Source: Nocardia aurea
GTDB lineage: Bacteria > Actinomycetota > Actinomycetes > Mycobacteriales > Mycobacteriaceae
NCBI RefSeq assembly: GCF_003123685.1
Contig: NZ_QCYJ01000003.1
Span: 1 to 64,000 of the forward strand
Length of the DNA stretch: 64,000 bases
Direction: 5' to 3'
Shown: positions 8,696 to 18,038 of the stretch, one piece after another
Layout of the letters: the number at the start of each line of letters is the position of its first letter
How positions within the stretch are numbered: the first letter of the stretch is position 1
The notes under the pieces: generated by a model
Database searches by the model: none
Seen by the model: only the letters and a program-made list of their open reading frames with translations
Told to the model about the DNA's origin: nothing
Position numbers and translations under genes: made by a program

Positions 8696-9574
8696 TCAGT
8701 GCGTGACCGGAATCCATCGAGCGATGCCGTCCTGGTCGGCGACGGTGCCGAACTGGCGGTCGGCGAAGTGACCTCCGAAGCCCAGTGTCGCGGGCTGCTG
8801 GAGTTCCCGGATGAGCCGGTGTCTGGTCTCGACGGCTTGTGCGCGGTCGTGGTCGACGGCGCAGACCAGGTCGGGGTGGGTGATCTGTAGGTCGGAGTGC
8901 ATGGCGTCGCCGAGCACGATCAGGCGTTCACCGCCGGAGACGATGTCGTAGCCGAGGTGGCCCAGGGTGTGTCCGGGCAGCGAGAACGCCCGCACTCCCG
9001 GGAAGATCTCATCACCGGGGTCGACGGTGACGACCTGGTCGGCGAAGGGTTCGAGCATCGCGGCCAGTGTGCCTTGGTCGTGGGCGAGGTCGTGTCGGTC
9101 CCAGTCGGGTGTGGAGACGGCGACTTGCGCGTCGATCAGTGGTGGTGTGTTCATTCCGGGTGGGGTTTGCCAGAGTAGGCCGAGGTGGTCGGCGTGTAGG
9201 TGGGTGATCGCGACGGTGTCGATGCTGTTCGGGTCGACACCGAGGGCGTTCAGGTTGGCCAGCATCGCGCCGCCTTGAAGGGCACCGAACTCCGTTTCGA
9301 CTTCGGTCAACCCGAACGGTTGCCCGAATCCCGCGTCGATCAGCATCGCCCGGTCTCGGTGTTGGATGAGCAGTCCGCCGACGCTGGCGGTGAGAGACCC
9401 GTCGGTGAGGTAGTCGCTGTTGTCGGTCCAGAACTCTTCGGTGCTGTCGGGGAACCACTTTCGGGCATCCAATGGCGTGTGCCCGTCGGGGATGTAGGTG
9501 ACTGTCAGATCACCGACTCGTGTGCTGCGCAGAGGCGCGGGGGTGAGCAGACGTCGGTCGCCGAGGACAGTCAT
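8696..9574 (-). CDS. MBL-fold metallo-hydrolase
   Basis: A 292-residue protein from the ATG at 9574. The metal-binding motif HLHADHLG (H-x-H-x-D-H) is present, followed by GHTLGHLGYDI, LGDAMHSDL and a C-terminal GGHFADR histidine, so both metal sites look complete. The N-terminal YIPDGHTPLDARKWFP segment resembles lactonase-type and related hydrolases, so quorum-quenching-like lactonase activity is one possibility. The frame stays open upstream to about 10018, but that part is a different, unrelated remnant. Confidence 0.85.
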   Translation of the reverse strand: MTVLGDRRLLTPAPLRSTRVGDLTVTYIPDGHTPLDARKWFPDSTEEFWTDNSDYLTDGSLTASVGGLLIQHRDRAMLIDAGFGQPFGLTEVETEFGALQGGAMLANLNALGVDPNSIDTVAITHLHADHLGLLWQTPPGMNTPPLIDAQVAVSTPDWDRHDLAHDQGTLAAMLEPFADQVVTVDPGDEIFPGVRAFSLPGHTLGHLGYDIVSGGERLIVLGDAMHSDLQITHPDLVCAVDHDRAQAVETRHRLIRELQQPATLGFGGHFADRQFGTVADQDGIARWIPVTH

Positions 9575-9717
9575 GTGGGGGTCTCCGTCTGGGAACAACT
9601 CAGCGTTCCCGTCGTTGCAGGACCGGCCGTGAGGCGACCGGATCTTGTTGGTCGGGGTGGAGAAGGACCCGGTGGGTGTCGATCGGGGTTGCCGGGCCGA
9701 ACCAGGTCCTCCGGCGG

Positions 9718-10018
9718 TCATGGCGCGGACGGCGAAGTGGTAGCCGCTGTGGTGGTACGTGTCGCCGGGCTCGCTCGCGCGTTCGCGGATCTCGTGGATG
9801 ACCTGCTCGAGCGCCGAGGCCAAGGAGCCGATCGCCTTGCGGCCTGCGGTCTCCAGCCCGGCGCGCAGCTGCTCGCGGTCGGCGTCCAGCAACTCGAGCA
9901 CCGGTCGGACAGGGCCGACCTCGCGCACGATGTCGTCGTAGGGCCGGGGTTCCAGAAATTTGGTCGCGCTGCTCGGATCGAATCCGCGATACAGCCCCTC
10001 GGGACCGCCTTCGCGATG
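9718..10018 (-). pseudogene. Unrecognised coding remnant upstream of the MBL hydrolase
   Basis: In the same frame as the hydrolase but separated from it by a low-complexity linker is a stretch with clear protein character: YRGFDPSSATKFLEP, then RPVLELLDADREQLRAGLE and ALEQVIHEIRERAS. It opens right after a TGA near 10018 with no good start. I read it as the tail of a lost gene. Family unknown. It could also be an N-terminal extension of the hydrolase, but no known relative is arranged that way. Confidence 0.35.
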
Positions 10019-10171
10019 TCATCCCTGATTGCGCGAGTCCACCAGCCGGTACAACTGATTGTCGTCGGTGACCGTGGTCGCGATAGCTTCGCAGGTCTGT
10101 TGCTCGGCTCCACCAGCAACTTCCTCGTTCAGCACGCTCACTGTCCCGTTATGGTCACGCACGCGAGATGA
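10016..10171 (+). pseudogene. C-terminal fragment of a universal stress protein
   Basis: The reading frame ends with LIVVGDRGRDSFAGLLLGSTSN, then HAHCPVMV, the nucleotide-binding G-x2-G-x9-G-(S/T) signature and final strand of UspA domains. Only about 50 residues are left and nothing upstream in frame is Usp-like. It points toward the intact tandem universal stress protein on the other strand and probably derives from a second copy. Confidence 0.65.
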
Positions 10172-10196
10172 ACGGCCGGTGTCGCCACCGGACCTG

Positions 10197-11084
10197 TCAG
10201 CCGTTGTCGCGGCAGATCAAGGTCGGGCAGGGCGCGTGGTGTAGCAGGTTCTGGCTGGTCGATCCGACGAACAATCCGGTGACACGGTTGTGACCGTGGC
10301 TTCCGGTCACGACCAGTTGAGCGTCCGCGGCGTGTTCGAGCAGCGTTTCGGCGGTCGGCCCCTTCTGGAGGATCCGGGTCACCTCCACGTCCGGGTACCT
10401 GTCGGCCCAGCCCGAGAGGCGCTCACCGAGCAGTTCTTCTTCTTGCTGAGCCAGCACATCCCAACTGTCGGCCACCGGTGTCCACTGCAACAGGTCCGGG
10501 TCGTTCCAGACGTGCAACGCGACGATAGCCACCCCGAGCAACGCGGCCATTTCGAAGGCGTGCCCGATCGCTGCGTCACCGTCGGGGCTGCCATCCACGC
10601 CGACGAGGATCGGTCGCTCGTCGGGCAGCGGATGTGCCCGGTTCCCACGCCACACCGCGACCGGGCAGCCCGCCTTGTTGGCCACGCGTAGCGCGGTCGA
10701 GCCCAGCAGCACTGTGCTGAGTCGGTCGTCGGTACCGGCCGCGACGACAAGCAGTTGTGCCGACTCGCCCGCGGCGATCAATTCCCGCGGCGGGAACCCT
10801 TCCACCACCTGCTCGACGACCCGCGACCGCGGGAAATCCTCGCGCACCACATCCGCGACCTCGGCCACCTTCTCCTTCGCCGCTTCGCGCAGTCGCGGCA
10901 AGAGATCTGCTTCGGCCCGTGTGGCTGCGGTGAGCCGGTGGTCCGGGGTCGACACCACCGCGAGGAGTTCGAGCGGCACCTGACGGTGGGCGGCGATCGC
11001 GGCCGCCCACCGCGCGGCGGCCAGGGACGCGCGACTCCTGTTGATACCCACGACGATCGACTGATGGTTGGCCGGGGTGGTCAT
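10197..11084 (-). CDS. Tandem universal stress protein
   Basis: A 295-residue cytoplasmic protein with two UspA domains. Domain 1 (about 8-145) starts IVVGINRSRAS and ends LLVVAAGTDD, LLGSTALRVANKAGCPV. Domain 2 (about 157-293) starts ILVGVDGSPDG and ends LVVTGSHGHNRVTGLFVGST, then HHAPCPTLI. The second domain has the complete ATP-binding GSxGxx...GST signature; the first has a partial one. Tandem Usp proteins in mycobacteria are members of the DosR hypoxia/dormancy regulon. A half-site resembling a DosR box (GGGACTTCCC at 11184-11193) lies about 100 bases upstream, but the full palindrome is not present. Confidence 0.92.
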   Translation of the reverse strand: MTTPANHQSIVVGINRSRASLAAARWAAAIAAHRQVPLELLAVVSTPDHRLTAATRAEADLLPRLREAAKEKVAEVADVVREDFPRSRVVEQVVEGFPPRELIAAGESAQLLVVAAGTDDRLSTVLLGSTALRVANKAGCPVAVWRGNRAHPLPDERPILVGVDGSPDGDAAIGHAFEMAALLGVAIVALHVWNDPDLLQWTPVADSWDVLAQQEEELLGERLSGWADRYPDVEVTRILQKGPTAETLLEHAADAQLVVTGSHGHNRVTGLFVGSTSQNLLHHAPCPTLICRDNG

Positions 11085-11456
11085 ATCGTCTCCGCTCGAA
11101 TGTCGGCTGCGGGAATTCGGCGCGCGACTCGACTATTCCTCTCCGCGTGCCCGAAGACGACACGGCACGCCGACCCGGGACATGGGACTTCCCGGCTGCG
11201 GATACAGCGCACGATCCACCTATACGGTGACTGCGGGTTCACCGACCCTCCGGCGCTGGATCGGACCCGATCGAGCCGCGCGGGGCCGCGGCGTCCGGCT
11301 CGGCCTGCACGTCGCGGGCATGCCGTAGCAACTGTCCGACGCCTGCTCGATACCGGTGACGATCGTGGCGATGTCGGGCGTGCTGTCGTAGTCGCCGGGA
11401 CTTACGGAGTTATCTTCGTGGCCTGTCCGGCACCGGCGATTCGCACTCATCGCAGT
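11085..11456. other. Upstream region of the universal stress protein gene
   Basis: No gene seen. It contains the DosR-like half-site GGGACTTCCC at 11184-11193 and otherwise ordinary high-GC sequence. Confidence 0.35.
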
Positions 11457-12140
11457 TCAACGGTCCTCGCGCCCGCAGCTGTCGATCTGCCGCCACTCGG
11501 TTTCCCACCGAATTCCGTTTCGCCGCTGAAACCAACGCCGTGTACATTCCACCACGCAGAATCCGCCGACGAGGGTCACTGCGAACACGATGACAGCGAC
11601 TGCTACACCCGTCATCGCGGCGGCATCCGAGCTGCGAGGGGCGTCACTCGGCGCGCCGTCGGCATCGACCCACAGGCTGAGGTGATCCCCCTTCTCGGCT
11701 GAAGGCGGGACCGGCACGATCGCGTCCCGTGCTCGATCGTGCGCCTGCCATCGCAGGCTCGCTTGCCGGATATCACCGAGGATCTGCTCGGGCTCGGCGA
11801 TTATCACCGCGTCGACGTTGGTTCGGCTGGTGTGTTCGATTCGGATCGACGCTGCTTCGGCCGAGTACGCGGCGGTTCCGAGTGCGCCGGCCACCGGCAC
11901 GGAGAACAGGGCCGCCAATACCGCGAGAATCAGCGTCACGCCTTCGATCCGGTCCGATCTGCGCATCAGCTGATTCTGATTCCACGGCCTGAGTTGCCAA
12001 TGGCGCGCCTGTCGGGACCACCACCGATGGAACGGGACAGCGTGACACTCGACATCGTCGGTCTCCTGCCTGGGCGGGCATGTCGGCTTCGTTCCGAGCA
12101 TCGTCCGGTCCGTGTCACTCCTGGAAGAGACCAATGTCAT
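11457..12140 (-). CDS. Rv1733c-like membrane protein
   Basis: About 227 residues from ATG 12140, although the conserved part begins near RHWQLRPWNQNQLMRRSDR. That RPWxxNxLxRRxDR motif followed by a transmembrane helix (LILAVLAALFSVPVAGALG), an extracytoplasmic domain and a second helix near the C-terminus (GVAVAVIVFAVTLVGGFCVV) defines the Rv1733c family. In Mycobacterium tuberculosis the namesake is a DosR-regulon membrane protein. Its neighbours (universal stress protein, DUF1269 proteins) fit the same dormancy context. Function unknown. Confidence 0.85.
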   Translation of the reverse strand: MTLVSSRSDTDRTMLGTKPTCPPRQETDDVECHAVPFHRWWSRQARHWQLRPWNQNQLMRRSDRIEGVTLILAVLAALFSVPVAGALGTAAYSAEAASIRIEHTSRTNVDAVIIAEPEQILGDIRQASLRWQAHDRARDAIVPVPPSAEKGDHLSLWVDADGAPSDAPRSSDAAAMTGVAVAVIVFAVTLVGGFCVVECTRRWFQRRNGIRWETEWRQIDSCGREDR

Positions 12141-12479
12141 CCAGCCCGTGGACTCAGGGCATCAGCACAGGAATGCACAGGGACAGAGTCGGGTCGGCGG
12201 CAACCGCCACGGGTCGACATACCGGTACAGCGAATCGTCGGCCTTCTCGGCCTTCAGCTGAGCGCAAGCGGTATCACCTGTTTCGGGGGATGTATTCGAA
12301 TCCACGGGTGCCGAGGCTGAAAGGCGGACGATCCTCGACGGTGCCGACTCGACCGGGCGCGCAGGCACGGATATCGTGCACGGCCCGAATGCTACGGCGG
12401 CGAGCAGCGTCGGCCGGGGCATCGACTCGACCGAAACTCATCGATCCACCTGCGTCGACCCAACTCATCGGAGGAACTC
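12141..12479. other. Divergent promoter region
   Basis: Lies between the divergent Rv1733c-like gene and the DUF1269 gene. No coding signal. A GGAGGA ribosome-binding site at 12470-12475 precedes the downstream ATG. Confidence 0.4.
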
Positions 12480-13010
12480 ATGGCTATGGATACATTCGCC
12501 CTGCTGGCTGCGGTCTACGACTCGCGCGACGATGCGCTCGCCGACTACGACGCCGTGCGCAGGCTCTATGTCGAGGCAGATTTGGTCGATACCTACGATG
12601 CGGCCGTCATCAGCAAGACCGATAAGGGCAAGGTCGAGATCGTCAAGAAGCACGAGCAGCCGACCCGCCAAGGCGCGTGGGGCGGGCTCGGCATCGGACT
12701 GGTCGGCGGTGCGTTGGTGGCGCTGTTCCCTGCTGTCGGAATCGGGGCCGGACTGTTGGTGGGTGGTCTCGGAGGTGCCGGGCTCGGAGCCCTCGGCGGA
12801 CACGTCGTGGCCGGGATGAGCCGATCCGATCTCAAAGAGGTGGGCGAACTGCTCGACGAGGGAGACACCGGACTCGTCGTCATCGCCGCGATGGACCTCG
12901 AGGCGCGAGTCGAGAAGACGCTGGATCGGGCCTCGAAGGTGACCAAGAAGCAACTACGGGCCGACACCGAGCAGGTCGGTAAGGAGATCGAAGAGGCGTC
13001 CAAGGTCTGA
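12480..13010 (+). CDS. DUF1269-domain protein
   Basis: A 176-residue protein of the DUF1269 family. It begins with a ferredoxin-like strand pattern (FALLAAVYDSRDDALADYDA), then has a Gly-rich hydrophobic hairpin (GGLGIGLVGGALVALFPAVG, GLLVGGLGGAGLGALGGHVV) resembling a glycine-zipper membrane segment, then LLDEGDTGLVVIAAMDLEA and a charged C-terminal helix. ATG 12480 is chosen for its GGAGGA site; ATG 12486 is the alternative. A paralogue lies at 18039. Role unknown, usually a stress-associated membrane-linked protein. Confidence 0.85.
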   Translation: MAMDTFALLAAVYDSRDDALADYDAVRRLYVEADLVDTYDAAVISKTDKGKVEIVKKHEQPTRQGAWGGLGIGLVGGALVALFPAVGIGAGLLVGGLGGAGLGALGGHVVAGMSRSDLKEVGELLDEGDTGLVVIAAMDLEARVEKTLDRASKVTKKQLRADTEQVGKEIEEASKV

Positions 13011-13078
13011 ACGATCGCGCCGCCTTTCACGGCGGACGCAGGGATAGAGATGCCCCGACATCAGCGGGACGAGGAGTC

Positions 13079-14389
13079 ATGAGCGAGCACCAGGACAGCA
13101 TCGGATCCGCGATTCCCCTGCTGCTCGTGAGCGCGGTGTTCGTCTACTCGATCCTGTCCGGGTGGCTCGATCGAGCGCGGGTGAGTGCGCCGATGGTGTT
13201 CGTGGCTTTCGGGGTGCTGATCGGTGAGTCCGGTTTCGGACTCGTTCGGGTCGATCCGGGTGCACACTGGTTGCTGACGGCGGCCGAGTTGACCCTTGCG
13301 CTGTTGCTGTTCTCGGATGCTTCGCATCTTCGGTTGCGTGATGTCGAGGGCGATTCGGGGCCGCCGGCCCGGCTGCTGCTGATCGGATTGCCGCTCACTC
13401 TCGCCGCGGGGACCCTGCTCGCGTTCTGGTTGTTCCCCGAGCACGGATGGGTGGTTGCGGCATTGCTGGCGGCGTTGCTGGCACCGACCGACGCGGCGCT
13501 GGGCGCGGTCGTGGTCAGTGACATCCGAGTGCCCGGGCGGATTCGCCGAATGCTGAACGTGGAAAGCGGACTCAACGACGGTCTGGCGACACCGGTGGTC
13601 ACCGTACTGATCACGGTGGTCGCCTCCGAGGCGGGACTTCTGGGGGACCGGAGCTGGCTGGGTGAGGCGGCGTGGGGGTTGGCGGCCGCGGTCGTGGCGG
13701 CCGTGGTTGTCGGTGGCGGCGGTGGTTGGGTGCTGCGCTGGTGCCGGGGCCGTGGGTGGACCTCGCCGTTTTCCGAGCAGGTGGTGGTGCTCACCTTGGC
13801 GCTGCTGAGTTATCTGGCCGCCGTCGCGGTCCACGGCAACGGGTTCGTGGCCGCGTTCCTGGGCGGGATGATTTTCGGATTCGTTGCGCGAACCGAGATG
13901 CCGGCCGGAACCGAGTTCACCGAGACGGCGGGGTTGCTGGCGTCCTATGTCGTGTGGATGGCGTTCGGGGCGGCGATGGTCGGGCCCGCGCTCGCCGACA
14001 CCACCGTGCGTACGACGGTGATGGCGGTCGCTGCCTTGACAGTGATCCGGATGGTTCCGGTCGCGGTGGCGATGACCGGCCGCCACTGGGGTCGGCCGAC
14101 GATTCTGTTCGTCGGATGGTTCGGCCCACGCGGGCTGGCCACGGTGATCTTCACGATCATCGCGCTGCAGGAGCTGGGGTCGACTTCGGTCTCCGAACAG
14201 CTGGTGGAGGTCGCATCGATCACGGTGGTGCTGTCGATCCTCGCGCACGGGCTCAGCGCCTCCCCATTGGCCAAGCGGTACGGGCGCTGGGCGGGGACAC
14301 TGCCCGACAACGCCCCCGAGCGGGTATCGGTGCCCTCGGCGTCGACCCGACGGGTGATGCTACACACCGACCCCCGCGATACGGCCTGA
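13079..14389 (+). CDS. Cation:proton antiporter (CPA1 type)
   Basis: A 436-residue integral membrane protein with about 12 hydrophobic helices. The diagnostic motifs are LLAPTDAALGAVVV (the ion-binding TD motif of sodium/proton exchangers) and NVESGLNDGLATP (the ND motif), followed by GNGFVAAFLGGMIFG and GPRGLATVIF. Expected role is exchange of Na+ or K+ for protons across the cytoplasmic membrane. It follows the DUF1269 gene after 68 bases and could share its transcript. The short Arg/Thr-rich C-terminal tail is cytoplasmic. Confidence 0.9.
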   Translation: MSEHQDSIGSAIPLLLVSAVFVYSILSGWLDRARVSAPMVFVAFGVLIGESGFGLVRVDPGAHWLLTAAELTLALLLFSDASHLRLRDVEGDSGPPARLLLIGLPLTLAAGTLLAFWLFPEHGWVVAALLAALLAPTDAALGAVVVSDIRVPGRIRRMLNVESGLNDGLATPVVTVLITVVASEAGLLGDRSWLGEAAWGLAAAVVAAVVVGGGGGWVLRWCRGRGWTSPFSEQVVVLTLALLSYLAAVAVHGNGFVAAFLGGMIFGFVARTEMPAGTEFTETAGLLASYVVWMAFGAAMVGPALADTTVRTTVMAVAALTVIRMVPVAVAMTGRHWGRPTILFVGWFGPRGLATVIFTIIALQELGSTSVSEQLVEVASITVVLSILAHGLSASPLAKRYGRWAGTLPDNAPERVSVPSASTRRVMLHTDPRDTA

Positions 14390-15538
14390 ACATCTCTAGC
14401 GAATCGGGCGCTTCCGGTTCCGACGCGAACTCGCCGGATCGGTCGGCGCGGATTCCCGCCGGATGCCCACATCGTTCGTCCGTTGACCCGGGGGGACGTC
14501 CCCGCGTGCTACAGACACCCCCCATGCGGGAGTCTGTGCGGCCCGGTATCTTCCACGCACAGTGTCGCGGATCATGAGAGAGGTCGTGGCATCGGAGACT
14601 GTGGGTGGCGACGGCGTGGTCCGGCCCGTTCGGGCGTCGTGGGAGCCCACCTGTGCGGGGTTGCAGGCGCCGCTGAGGTCCACCACGGGCCACGGTGGAC
14701 CTCGGCGCTTCGAACCTGGCGTATTTCGTGCCGACCTCGCGAGCGGAATTTCGACATGCCGGGTCGGCCGAGAAGATCTTCGTCCACCTTCGGCACCGAT
14801 GGCGGGGCCCTGATTCCGATCGCCGTACTCACAGGCGTCACCTCGGCCGCTATCGAATTGGATATACCTACGCAGCCTCGCGGGATTGATCACGGTGGCG
14901 CTGCGTCAATAATGCGCCATTCCATATAGACTTTCTATCTGATCTCACATCGGATGAGACTTTTACGCTAATTCGATTCGACGGCCAGCCGGCAATTCTA
15001 TAACAGGCAAATCCCGATCCGCTACCCTTGGGTTACTGATTCGATACGACATCGTGGCAGTGAGGGCCTTTCCGGCGCATAAGCTCGCAGTTGTTCGATG
15101 TGAACTCGTCGAACACGGGCGGACAGCCGACTTGACTGCGCCGCTTCGCACCGCAGGGGGCGGCGAGCTTCTTTCGATGTCGCACGAAGCGCGCCGCCCC
15201 GATCGGCATTCGCGCCGTGATCGCCCTTCAGTCGCGGCGGGAGGCTATTCGCGATTCCATGCATACCCCTTAAAGAGGATTTTTCCGGTAAACTTCTCGC
15301 TATACGAGAATCGACAGTCAACGATCTGAAGGAATAGGTTTCCGTATCGGAAGTGGCACGGTAGTGAGAAATCGCTTCGCGGGTCCTTGCTTATTATCGG
15401 CAGCGACTTTCGGTACCGGTGGACACGATCGACATGGTTGTACATCGACGTCCTGTACTGGACGACCGGATCGAATGAGGGAAGATGCGTCGCACATTCT
15501 CCCGTGAACAGGTGCCCAGTATCGCCGAGGAGTCGAAC
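14390..15538. other. 1.1-kb region without a convincing gene
   Basis: Several open frames exist on both strands but none has a start site, codon bias or family resemblance. Bases about 14,870-15,060 and 15,240-15,400 are clearly lower in GC than the flanks, as in promoter or transferred DNA. An imperfect dyad (TCTCA at 14943, TGAGA at 14955) and a perfect one at 15294-15310 lie inside. Confidence 0.5.
15294..15310. promoter_or_regulatory. Inverted repeat, possible operator
   Basis: Perfect 6-base arms TTCTCG and CGAGAA separated by CTATA. It sits in a low-GC stretch 229 bases upstream of the small membrane-protein gene. The spacing suits a dimeric repressor site; a short RNA hairpin is the alternative. 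No T-tract follows. Confidence 0.35.
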
Positions 15539-15970
15539 ATGACCGACCATATGTCCGCTGTCAATAATGCCGCGCCCGAAGAAGAGCCCTTCCAGCAGCA
15601 GAGCGTCGCGGCGGGGATTTCCATCGCGGCCGGTTGTACGCTGGTCGTCCTGGCGGTGGTGTCCATCCTGCAGGGGATCTCGGCGCTGGTCGACGACGAG
15701 TTCTACGTCGCCGGGATCGACTACGTCTACGAGTTCGATGCGACCACGTGGGGCTGGGTCCATCTGGTGCTCGGTGTGCTGGCATTGCTCTGTGCGTTCG
15801 GGGTGGTGTTCGGAACCACTTGGGGTCGGTACTCGACGTTAGGGATCGCCTCGTTGGTGATTCTCGCGAACTTCTTGTCTCTGCCGTATTACCCGGCGTG
15901 GTCGATCGTGATCATCGCGTCGAGTGTCGTGGTCATCTGGGCGGTCACGACCTGGCAACCCGAACGCTGA
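15539..15970 (+). CDS. Small four-helix membrane protein (DUF7144-like)
   Basis: A 143-residue protein with four hydrophobic helices. Family-like features are GCTLVVLAVVSILQGISAL, a short extracytoplasmic stretch with EFYVAGIDYVYEFDATTWGW, LGVLALLCAFGVVFG, and LPYYPAWSIVIIASSVVVIW. The ATG at 15539 has GAGGAG seven bases upstream, which favours it over an earlier ATG at 15485. It is followed after 16 bases by the carboxylate-amine ligase gene. Function unknown. Confidence 0.8.
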   Translation: MTDHMSAVNNAAPEEEPFQQQSVAAGISIAAGCTLVVLAVVSILQGISALVDDEFYVAGIDYVYEFDATTWGWVHLVLGVLALLCAFGVVFGTTWGRYSTLGIASLVILANFLSLPYYPAWSIVIIASSVVVIWAVTTWQPER

Positions 15971-15986
15971 AGTCGGAGCGGAGAAC

Positions 15987-17518
15987 ATGTCGGGTCTTCA
16001 TCCATTGGCGAGCGAGATGTCCGAGCCGATGAGCGGGCAAGTGGTGGACGAATCCGACCATCGGGCGGCGGTGGCGTCCACGGTGTCGATCGAACCGTGT
16101 GATCCGTTACAGGGGAACCGTATCCGTCCGTTCACACTCGGTGTCGAGGAAGAGTTCGTCCTGGTTGATCCTGCCACCGGTCTGCCCTCGCTCACCAATA
16201 CCACCGTCGCGGCGGATGCCTCGGATGTCGAACTGCAACTGGAACTTTCGCGCTGCCAGATCGAAACATGTACTCCGGTCTGCGACAGTATCCCCGCAGT
16301 GCGACGTGAACTCCGCCGGTCACGACTGGCGGCCACACGAGCCGCGGCACGGTCGGGTTCGCGTCCACTGGCGGTAGGGGTCCCGATCTGGGGGCCGCCG
16401 AGCGGGTCCATGACCGACACGCCGAGATACCAGCAGATGTCCAAGCGTTTCGGTCATCTGGCCGAGCAGGTCATCTGCGGATGCCACGTCCATGTCTGCG
16501 TCCCCGACCGCGATCTCGCGGTACAGGTCAGCATCACCTGCGCCCGTGGCTGCCCGCGCTCTTGGCGCTGACGGCGAACTCGCCCATCATCGACGGTGTC
16601 GACACCGGACACGCCAGCTGGCGCCACCTGTTGTGGGCGCGGTGGCCCAGCGCCGGACCACCGCCGTATCTGCGGTCGGCAGCCCATTACGACGATGTGG
16701 TCGCGAAACTCGTCGAGGACGGGCAGATTCTCGACGCCGCGATGGTCTATTGGGATGTGCGATTGTCCGCCCATCTGCCAACAGTCGAGATCCGGATCAG
16801 CGACGTACCAGCGACCATCGAGGAAACCGCCCTGTTCGCGAGCCTGGTCCGCGCACTCGTGATCACCGCCGTGGCCGACATCGACAACGGGCGACTCGCC
16901 GTTCCCATAGACCAAGCTCGCCTGCGCTGGGAATGCCGCGCCGCTGCCCGCGACGGCCTGTCCAGTCCGCATTTCCGACGCACGACCAGGAAACATCCGG
17001 TACCGGGCACCAGCTCCATCGCCGAGTTGCTCTCTCACATCCGTCCCACACTCGAAGAATCCGGCGACTACGAATTCACCCGCGATGGGCTGGCGAGGGT
17101 CCTGCGTGAGGGAAACGGTGCCGTCCGACAACGCGACGCGCTACGGAACGGCGGGCCCGAGAACGTCGTCGAATTGCTCTCGCGCCTGACTCTGCAGGGC
17201 TGCGGTGACGGCGGCGGCAACCCCGCTCGTGCCACGACGAATCGTCGCGGACAAGCAGACGAGAAGTCGACACCCGACGAGCGGGAACTACTTCAGGTCG
17301 AACACGTCATCCAACGCCTGATTTCTCGATACCCCTCGGTCGCGCCCACAGAGATCGAACTCGTCGTGCGTGCCATTCACCGACGTTTCGCCGATGTCCC
17401 AGTCCACGATTTCGTGCCACTTCTCATCGAGAAGGCCGCCGGGCGAGCCATCGGTGACCGCACGACCGGACCGAGCGATTCCGCGCGTAGCGGCCCCGAC
17501 ACGCTCATGACGACATGA
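15987..17518 (+). pseudogene. ybdK: YbdK-type carboxylate-amine ligase (glutamate-cysteine ligase 2), one frameshift
   Basis: ATP-dependent carboxylate-amine ligase family, which links glutamate to cysteine or other amines. The first frame gives the LGVEEEFVLVDPATG substrate-site motif (about residue 52), ELQLELSRCQIETCTP and GCHVHVCVPDRDLAVQV. Then the frame breaks near 16530. The second frame resumes exactly where the family continues: HLRPWLPALLALTANSP, GPPPYLRSAAHYDD, VEIRISDVPATIEE. Restoring one A in AGC-ATCACCTG gives the expected S-N-H-L. The last 65 residues (ERELLQVEHVIQRLISRYPS, VVRAIHRRFADVPVHDFVPLL) form an extra DUF3562-like three-helix domain. Either a recent one-base loss or an assembly error. 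Confidence 0.8.
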
Positions 17519-17630
17519 AAGGAGCGGCGGCCTTGGTTGACCGGGGGCTGATTCTGTGTCGAGTCGGCGCGCGGTCGCATAGCCCGGCCAGGCGCGAGGT
17601 TGAGGTGCGTGACAGATTCCGAGGCACGAA

Positions 17631-17855
17631 TCAGATCTCCTCGCAGAACACCCTGGACTTGTAGGTGACTCGCCACCGCGTCACCCCGGGACTGCGCGGT
17701 TCCGCCGGATCCAGTCGAAACTCGATCTCCCTCGGCCAGTCGCCGGATTCGGCCAGTTCACTGGCTACTCGGTGGCGGATGTAGGCGTAGAGATCGTTGG
17801 GGTGCATTCCGGTCGGTACCAGAACGTCCGTGCTGCCGGCGCAAGGGTCGGTCAC
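17631..17855 (-). CDS. Small hypothetical protein
   Basis: A 74-residue frame from GTG 17855, or 58 residues from ATG 17807 (MHPNDLYAYIRHRVASELAE). The sequence SGDWPREIEFRLDPAEPRS followed by VTRWRVTYKSRVF has alternating character of a small alpha/beta protein and good third-position GC. Family unknown. Confidence 0.4.
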   Translation of the reverse strand: MTDPCAGSTDVLVPTGMHPNDLYAYIRHRVASELAESGDWPREIEFRLDPAEPRSPGVTRWRVTYKSRVFCEEI

Positions 17856-18038
17856 ACCTCGATCTTCGGGGGTAATCGACTATTTGCTCGGGCGACACAC
17901 CTGATCCCGAGGTGGCTGCGATCGAATGATTACCCATCGGTCCGATTCTCACCTCGGATGGGTGAAGAATCCGGGGGCGTCCCGAGCCTAGCGTCGAGGT
18001 GTCGAACGACACCCTTTCTTTTGTGAAGGAGACCGCCA

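Noticed and set aside
9200..10171. A 323-codon plus-strand frame ending in a universal stress signature
   Set aside because: Only the last 50 codons are Usp-like; the rest mirrors the MBL-hydrolase gene, so only the fragment 10016-10171 was kept.
11184..11193. DosR box upstream of the universal stress protein
   Set aside because: Only one half matches; the second half of the palindrome is absent, so it is not listed as a regulatory site, only mentioned.
13061..14248. A 395-codon minus-strand frame opposite the antiporter
   Set aside because: Very rich in Arg, His and Gln, the usual mirror of Gly/Ala/Leu-rich membrane proteins.
14396..14893. A 165-codon minus-strand frame in the gene-poor kilobase
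   Set aside because: No ribosome-binding site, Arg/Pro/Ser-rich composition, no family resemblance.
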